Assembly: GCF_000315625.1 (NCBI RefSeq)
Contig: NW_005434666.1
Location: 854,748 to 918,747, forward strand
Direction: 5' to 3'
Length of the DNA: 64,000 nucleotides
From: Guillardia theta CCMP2712
Lineage: Eukaryota; Cryptophyceae; Pyrenomonadales; Geminigeraceae
Shown here: positions 58,933 through 64,000 of the stretch, in pieces
How the letters are laid out: the number at the start of each line of letters is the position of its first letter
How positions within the stretch are numbered: the stretch's first letter is position 1
Position numbers and translations under genes: made by a program
Notes under the pieces: model-generated
What the model was told of the DNA's origin: nothing
What the model saw: only the letters and a program-made list of their open reading frames with translations
Databases searched by the model: none

Positions 58933-59491
58933 GACGCCTCGTTGACAAGCGCCTATCCGCCCCACCCCCCTACCCCTCAAATTTTCATTCAACCCCACTG
59001 ATTTCCTTTTGGAAACCCCATCATGTGAGAATCAAAATGACCCCTACCCCCAGGTCTCTACCACCCATCAATTCATGGGTTTGTGTTGGACCCCCTCATC
59101 CCCCTACGCACGCCACTCACAGTGATGATCCACAGGACTCGGGATGATGATCCAGCTCAGTGATGATCAGACTGATGATCCTGCTGATGATCCTGCTGAT
59201 GATCCTGCGATCGCGAAGCAGCGAAGCCGGGCTCAGTCAGGCTCACCAGCTAGCAGGCTAGCCGCAGTGACTCATTGAGTCAGTCAGAGACTATCAGGCA
59301 AACACAACACTGTGCAGGCGAGGCTGTGATTTAATGATTGGCCCAGTGGTGTACCGTAGCACTGGCGGCAGTGCGGCCCTAGTGTGGGACGGCCCAGGGT
59401 GTCACAATTCAGCCTCGTTTCACCCATTTTAACCGTCTGATTCATTGAAGGAAACGGATTTCTTCCCGAAAAAACCAAAGTATGGAAGACT
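58933..59491. repeat. C-rich tract and GATGATCCTGCT repeat
   Basis: 58960-59110 is the plus-strand C-rich form of the ACCCC/GGGGT tract. 59160-59205 is a 12-bp repeat (gatgatcctgct) of about four units. 59215-59430 is a moderately GC-rich segment with small inverted words (ctagc). No gene. Confidence 0.65.
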
Positions 59492-61605
59492 TCAAAGCTC
59501 CTCCTTCTTGCCACCGGACGCAGAGCAGATAGGCTTGCAGAAAGTGCCAGCGACCGTCTTGGGGTCAGAATCAAGATTATTGACGATGAGATTTGCAAGG
59601 TCCCCATCGTCTTCACTCAACCTGCAAGGATGGAAATCACCCCCGAGCCTGCAGTTCCCGAAGGGATGAACCAAGCCCTGACCTCTCATCGATGGTGTCC
59701 CGACATGCCAGCCGGATCATGGCATACCGCATCACATTGTACTCGTGCTCGTCCCTGATGATTTCCATGAATCAACAACTACTAGGATTGAAGTCAGGAA
59801 GTTCACCGGGAGTTCTCCGACCCCCGCCCGTCTTCACTGTTAGGATGTTTGTCCTTCTTCCTCTTGTCCTGCCTGGAGAGCTTCCAGGGCCCTTCAGGAT
59901 CATCCTGGCAGAGCAATCAGCTGCAACACATCTCATTACATGATCCTCAGATCACCTGAAAAATGTGGTAGCCTTGAGCCCACTCAGGAGGGTTTCCAGG
60001 TACAGCAGGGTAGTAACCTTGCCTGGGAGGTATAACATGTCAAAGGCTTCCAAGCAGCGAGAAGTGCTTGCGGTCTTCACCTCAGCCTTTCATAATCCTT
60101 CCCATGACAAATCTTTTGAACGATGTCAGTGACGAGAGATTCTCTCTGCAAGGGCAAGTTAAAACGGCCTTGTCCTGTACCTTAGCTCTGCTAATTCACC
60201 TGCCATCGGTCCTTGAACTGGGGAGTCGTCGACCTCATCTCTTTCACTTTTTCAATGGCTTTCCGCACCCCAACCTTGCATACAGTGCACTGAAGGTCTA
60301 CCCTTCCCTTGTTGACTTTTTCCTTCGAGGCAAGTCAAGCTCGTGCTGGACAAGGCGTGTGTATCTAACCTGGAATGGAGGATCAAGGGTCTTCTCTGGA
60401 TAGTGAGCTTCCAATTCCAGCATCTCGCTGATTGCACCAGATGTGTCTCGTTTGTTGAGAAAGTCTTGATAAAAAAATCAAAGCACAAACATTCCAGGAA
60501 GCATCAAACCTTGCATCATGTCCGAAGGGTTGGGAGGTGGTGCGGGAGCAGCAGTCTTGGGAGTGTATGGAACTTTCCCCTTTCTCTTCTACAGATGGAG
60601 CTTGGTCACTCCGTGTCTACATGGAGAAACACACAGACCTCTTCTGGTTTGATGGCCTGCGGGCAAAAATCGAGTGCAATCTCTTGCGGAGTGGAGGAAT
60701 CAACCCTTTTGTACATCACCTGCCGACTTGCTCAGCGATCTGCAGGGACGGCTGCAACCAGGGTCTGACCTCGGATACTTCTTGCTGAAGTTCTTCACAC
60801 CAATCCATGCAGACCTTGATGGAAGAGGTGTGAGCGAGGTGAGAGGTTGAGATAACGAGCAAACCTTCTTTGTGAGCAGGAGGCCTTCAACCACTTGCTG
60901 GGAGTTGCCACCCTCGGGCATGCCCCCGAACATGTCGTCCTCATCGTCGTCGTCTGTCTTGTTCTTCTTCATCAGTTTCCATACACCCGTGTCATCCTTG
61001 TCGAAGGTGTAGCGTTGCACAACTCCCAAGCAGATGGCCATTCCCGCCGTGTCATAGATGTTGTCTTCTCCTTCATCTTTCATCTTGTGCTTGACCAATT
61101 CGGTGTGCATTTCACTGATCTAAGTTGGCAGGAACAATCAGAATCCATCCGACCCACCCACTCAGTTGCTTCCTACCACTGCATTGCACATGTCCGACTC
61201 AGTGTCAGGATGAATTTTGTAGTTCTTCCCTTGCATGAGGATCTTTTTCTTGAAGACCTGACAAGACAGAACTCGTCAGATGGAGCATCGTCCATCATCA
61301 CATTGGTTGAAAGCACTTAACATGACAAGGACTCTACATCAAACTCCCCCTCCCTCCCTCCCAGGCAGTCCCAACAAAGATGGCACCCCTACGGTCTTCG
61401 ACCAGCAACCCACCATCTCCCTCACTTGCGAGCACATGATGCATGAGGCTGAGAGGCATGCGCATAGGATCACCTTCTTAGAGTCGGCCTCCTCCACCAT
61501 CAACATCATGAGCAAGGCCATCGCAGCCGCAGCCGCCACCGCAGCCCCACCCGACCTCGTGCTCAGCATTCTTCGAGCTCTTCTACACTTCTCCCGGGGC
61601 AGCAA
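59492..61605 (-). CDS. Cys-rich secretory-pathway protein ending KKEEL
   Basis: Start ATG 61605 (MLPREKC; a second ATG gives MLSTRSGG) followed by an AAVAAAAAMALLMMLMV signal peptide. Later exons carry paired Cys: SDMCNAV, CLGVVQRYTF, VCMDWCEELQQEV, CTVCKVGVRKAIEKVKE, EICHGKDYERL and, at the end, AGTFCKPIC. The CxxC pairs within helices resemble saposin-like or canopy-type folds. An acidic low-complexity stretch DDDDEDD lies after LMKKNKT. The protein ends GGKKEEL, close to the KDEL-type ER-retrieval signal. I infer a lumenal ER protein, perhaps a chaperone-like or lipid-binding one. Roughly ten short exons; phases check at several joins (for example CAA/GTGAGG and AAG/GTTTGC) but the middle is approximate. 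Confidence 0.6.
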
Positions 61606-62226
61606 CTTCTTACCTAGTAATGAATTTGCTGTCCTCTGTTCTTCCAGCTAGCGCGGCTGCTAGCGCGGTGACACTGTACTCTGGTCTGACAACATGTGCG
61701 GATCCTCCACAAACCCTCACACCACCCGCAAATATACTACCCTACCACACAAATTTCAACTCGTTACTACCCCCTACCCCCTTCAATGAATTGAATCATA
61801 GTCAAATGACCCATGTAGATCCTCCTTCTCGACCCACCCAAACTCTTTGGACCCCCATCAAAATTCATTCACCCCCACCCCTATACTACACCTCCCTTGC
61901 ACGGTGGATCGACGCTGCTGCCATTTCATAACCCTACCCCCGTCCCCCTGATTTACAGAACCACCCCTTCTAAATAGTTTGTTTTAGACCCCTGCTTTTA
62001 TACTATCCTACCCCCGGTTCATACATAGCCTGACACCCCACCCCCATTTCGTTCCACCCACCTCACTCCTTTGGACCCACTGCAACAAGGTGTTGACAGG
62101 TGGGGGTATATACCCCTACCATATACCATCAGCATTTGATTCAGTATCAAAGCACCGGTAGTCTGAACACCCCACCCATCTGAATGTTTATACCAGGCCC
62201 CGTTCGCTCCAAAATCACCTTTTACC
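61606..62226. repeat. C-rich intergenic tract
   Basis: Plus strand is rich in ACCCC/TACCCC words from about 61700 to 62190, the mirror image of the G-rich tracts elsewhere. It lies upstream of two divergent genes. No coding frame is supported. Confidence 0.65.
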
Positions 62227-63498
62227 ATGGCGGTTCGTTCCTTTGCCGCCGTGCGCTTTGTTCGAGCCGATGCGGAGGAGGGCTCGTCGTCCTCGCCCTC
62301 CTCTGTCTACTACCCTCCTTCCGCCCCCTCTCCCTCTCGCTCTCCCTTCTCCTCCTCACGTCCGGAGGAGTCACCCACTTTTGTACGCTTCAATCCTGCG
62401 ATGGTACGGAGGATTGGTCTTGCTGCCAGCGCTCACTTGACATTTTGCAGGACATGGACGAGGAGCAATGGGCTCCTCAAGCTTCCAACCAGGGAAGGTT
62501 TCCCTCTCCTTCACTCAAGCGCACAAGAAGCCCGGGTCATCAGCGTGATTCGCTCAAGAGCCGATACAGGTTCGATATGCCCAAGTTGTTTTCGTAGCTA
62601 AGGGTGTTCTCCATAGCCCAGGAAGACCAGGATCGCGGCGACATCAGAGATGGAGGAACGAGATGGATATGAGAGAGCCTCTTGACGAAGCTGAGCTTCG
62701 AGAGCTGTTTTCCATGAATTGGAAGTCCAAATTTGAAGGTGAGGGACTTTGCGACATCTTCGCTGGCATCTGAGATGTGCTCGAATCCAGAGCTCTTCGA
62801 GGGTGAAAACATGCAGCTCTGGAATGAGTTTTGCATGTGATCAGTTCTCGTGCTGGTGTGTGAGGGACTTGACTTTCGGGTAGGTCGAGTGAGGAGGAAC
62901 AGCGAGCTATGCTGAAGACGATGAATCCTGAAGTGAAAGGTCCTACGAAGCTCAGCCCAACCGATGATCCGAAGTACTTCCATGCGCACAATATCGCAAC
63001 ACTTATGGATGCTTGCTTGTAGGATGCTGTTCAATCGTTTGGATAGAAGAGTGAAGACTCTCTTAAAGGTTTGGAAGTTTCATTCTGGTTGAAGCATCCT
63101 TGATATCATGTGCAGAAAGGAGTTGCGAGAGATTTTGTCATTGAGTTCGAGACGGCATTGTGCAAGCTTTTGCATCCCAGCAAGTACATGGACGTCAAGG
63201 ACGACGAAAAGGAAGCAACACTTGAAGTTCATTCCTCAAGCACAGGAGCTTCTGTGGTGCTCCAGGACTCCATGAAGAGAATGCTGGCGCATGCAATCTG
63301 TCTATTTCACTCAGTGCAGGTCTGTCAGTTTGTTTGTGTTTGCTTCATAGGATTGATAAGTCGTACTAGAGCTTCACTCGGGACAGCAAGGAGACCAAGG
63401 GAGAGAAGCGTCTTATCATGTCTTGGAACAGAGAAGAGTATGCCTCGTCCGTTCACCCGCGAAAGCTCCTGCATGAGTACCTGGAGGAGATCGGATAG
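62227..63498 (+). CDS. R3H-domain protein, R3HDM4-like
   Basis: Starts MAVRSFAAVRFVRADAEEG, then Ser/Pro-rich. Exon 2 (from 62451) begins DMDEEQWAPQASNQG in phase 0. After an Arg/Ser part comes ELRELFSMNWKSKFEG, then SSEEEQRAMLKTMNPEVKG, FNRLDRRVKTLLK, GVARDFVIEFETALCKLL, and the R3H-like helix LQDSMKRMLAHAICLFHSV. The last exon has EKRLIMSW and LLHEYLEEIG, with stop at 63496-63498. The order (EEQ block, helical pair, R3H core, LLxxYLE end) matches R3H domain-containing protein 4. R3H domains bind single-stranded nucleic acid; the key Arg-x3-His appears here as K-R-M-L-A-H. It is probably nuclear or RNA-associated. Splice joins near 62590-62640 and 63020 are less certain. It converges on the kinase gene. 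Confidence 0.7.
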
Positions 63499-63591
63499 TC
63501 AGACATGACACGCGCAAGGATAACCTGACACTCTGTTTTGATCCTTTTCTTGATTTTTATTAATTAAGAACTCAAAAGAGGCCAACGAGTG

Positions 63592-64000
63592 TTATTCGAG
63601 GTTGTGGTGTTGGAGGAAACTGAGCTTCAGGAGCTTATCGGCGTTCAGTCGCTTCTCGGCCTTGACCTCGAAGCACTTGTCAAGAAAGTCCTTGACGGCA
63701 TGTGACTGCGCCATCACACTCGGCTCTTCCGCGTACTTGAGGACAAACTTGCGAAGGTCAGTCTTGGCCCAATCAGCGAAGATGCGCTGTGGAACAGAGA
63801 CGGGTTCGAAGATGTTGTTTCCTCGGAAGAGGAAGGGGCCTGACGCCTTGCCAGTTATCATCTCCGTCACGATGCAGCCGAGCGACCACACGTCGATCTT
63901 GCCCACCATGTCATCGTTGACGATGCGCAAGTCCCGCAGCTGAGGGTGGTTGGCGCTCCCACTCCCCATCTGCCTGTGCACGATCCACTCAGGGGCTGCG
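63592..64000 (-). CDS. Protein kinase, C-terminal half, cut by window edge
   Basis: The frame runs off the right edge and ends with a stop at 63592. It begins in the APE motif (APEW), followed by KIDVWSLGCIVTEMITG (subdomain IX, Asp-x-Trp-Ser), FLDKCFEVKAEKRLNADKLL (subdomain XI with the conserved Arg) and the end SFLQHHNLE. An insert of about 25 residues separates APE from subdomain IX, longer than usual. The final part fits a STE/MAPKKK-like Ser/Thr kinase. The catalytic loop and ATP site lie outside this window, so activity cannot be judged. Confidence 0.85.
   Translation of the reverse strand, partial: AAPEWIVHRQMGSGSANHPQLRDLRIVNDDMVGKIDVWSLGCIVTEMITGKASGPFLFRGNNIFEPVSVPQRIFADWAKTDLRKFVLKYAEEPSVMAQSHAVKDFLDKCFEVKAEKRLNADKLLKLSFLQHHNLE

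Noticed and set aside
61280-61651. 123-residue plus-strand frame
   Set aside because: Antisense to the first exon of the KKEEL protein, which has a signal peptide and in-phase downstream exons.

Overview
This is a window of a eukaryotic nuclear genome. The genes are dense, sit on both strands, and are split by many short GT-AG introns (about 45-130 bp, a few longer). Neighbouring genes often converge with only 45-95 bp between stop codons. Overall GC is fairly high and microsatellites and minisatellites are abundant. Several predicted proteins start with a signal peptide, and some continue with a transit-like segment with Phe at or near the cleavage point, which is typical of algae with red secondary plastids. 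With MORN, LRR, C2 and proton-channel-like proteins also present, I infer a flagellated secondary alga, most likely a cryptophyte such as Guillardia. That assignment is inference, not something the sequence proves. A run of 100 N (47731-47830) marks a scaffold gap.

Layout. 1-2.2 kb: low-complexity DNA with a 30-bp minisatellite. 2.4-2.9 (-): single-pass membrane protein. 3.4-4.6 (+): secretory-type protein. 4.7-7.3 (-): leucine-rich-repeat protein. 8.7-9.8 (+): intronless ARM-like protein. 11.1-11.3 (+): WW-domain micro-gene. 11.6-13.35 (-): a six-exon gene joining an SPX domain to an RWP-RK DNA-binding domain. 15.6-20.0 (+): MORN repeats plus three C2-like domains. 20.1-21.35 (-): Hv1-like voltage-sensor protein with a signal peptide. 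22.8-24.8 (+): plastid-type transhydrogenase-like flavoprotein. 24.9-28.7 (-): unrecognised protein. 29.3-33.1 (+): Sec23-like COPII protein. 33.2-34.1 (-): plastid-type SET-like protein. 34.7-35.3 (-) and 42.2-42.8 (+): an inverted pair of acylated-type paralogues flanking a full ABCA transporter (36.0-41.9, +). 43.2-44.3 and 45.0-46.9 (-): coiled-coil and U-box/coiled-coil proteins. about 48.3-53.2 (+): CLPTM1-like protein. 54.0-56.1 (-): unrecognised protein. 56.5-57.5 (+): DoxX-like membrane protein. 58.3-58.9 (-): small TSP1-like protein. 59.5-61.6 (-): Cys-rich ER-type protein ending KKEEL. 62.2-63.5 (+): R3HDM4-like R3H protein. 63.6-64.0 (-): protein kinase cut by the window edge.

The genes do not form one pathway; this is ordinary eukaryotic gene order. 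The most interesting item is the SPX/RWP-RK fusion, a candidate direct link between inositol-pyrophosphate (phosphate) sensing and a nitrogen-type transcription factor. Two recurrent non-coding features are also notable: very GC-rich islands close to gene starts, three of them with a TTAACTT/GAGTAAA-type motif, and long strand-asymmetric GGGGTA-rich intergenic tracts, one of which switches strand at about 22.28 kb.
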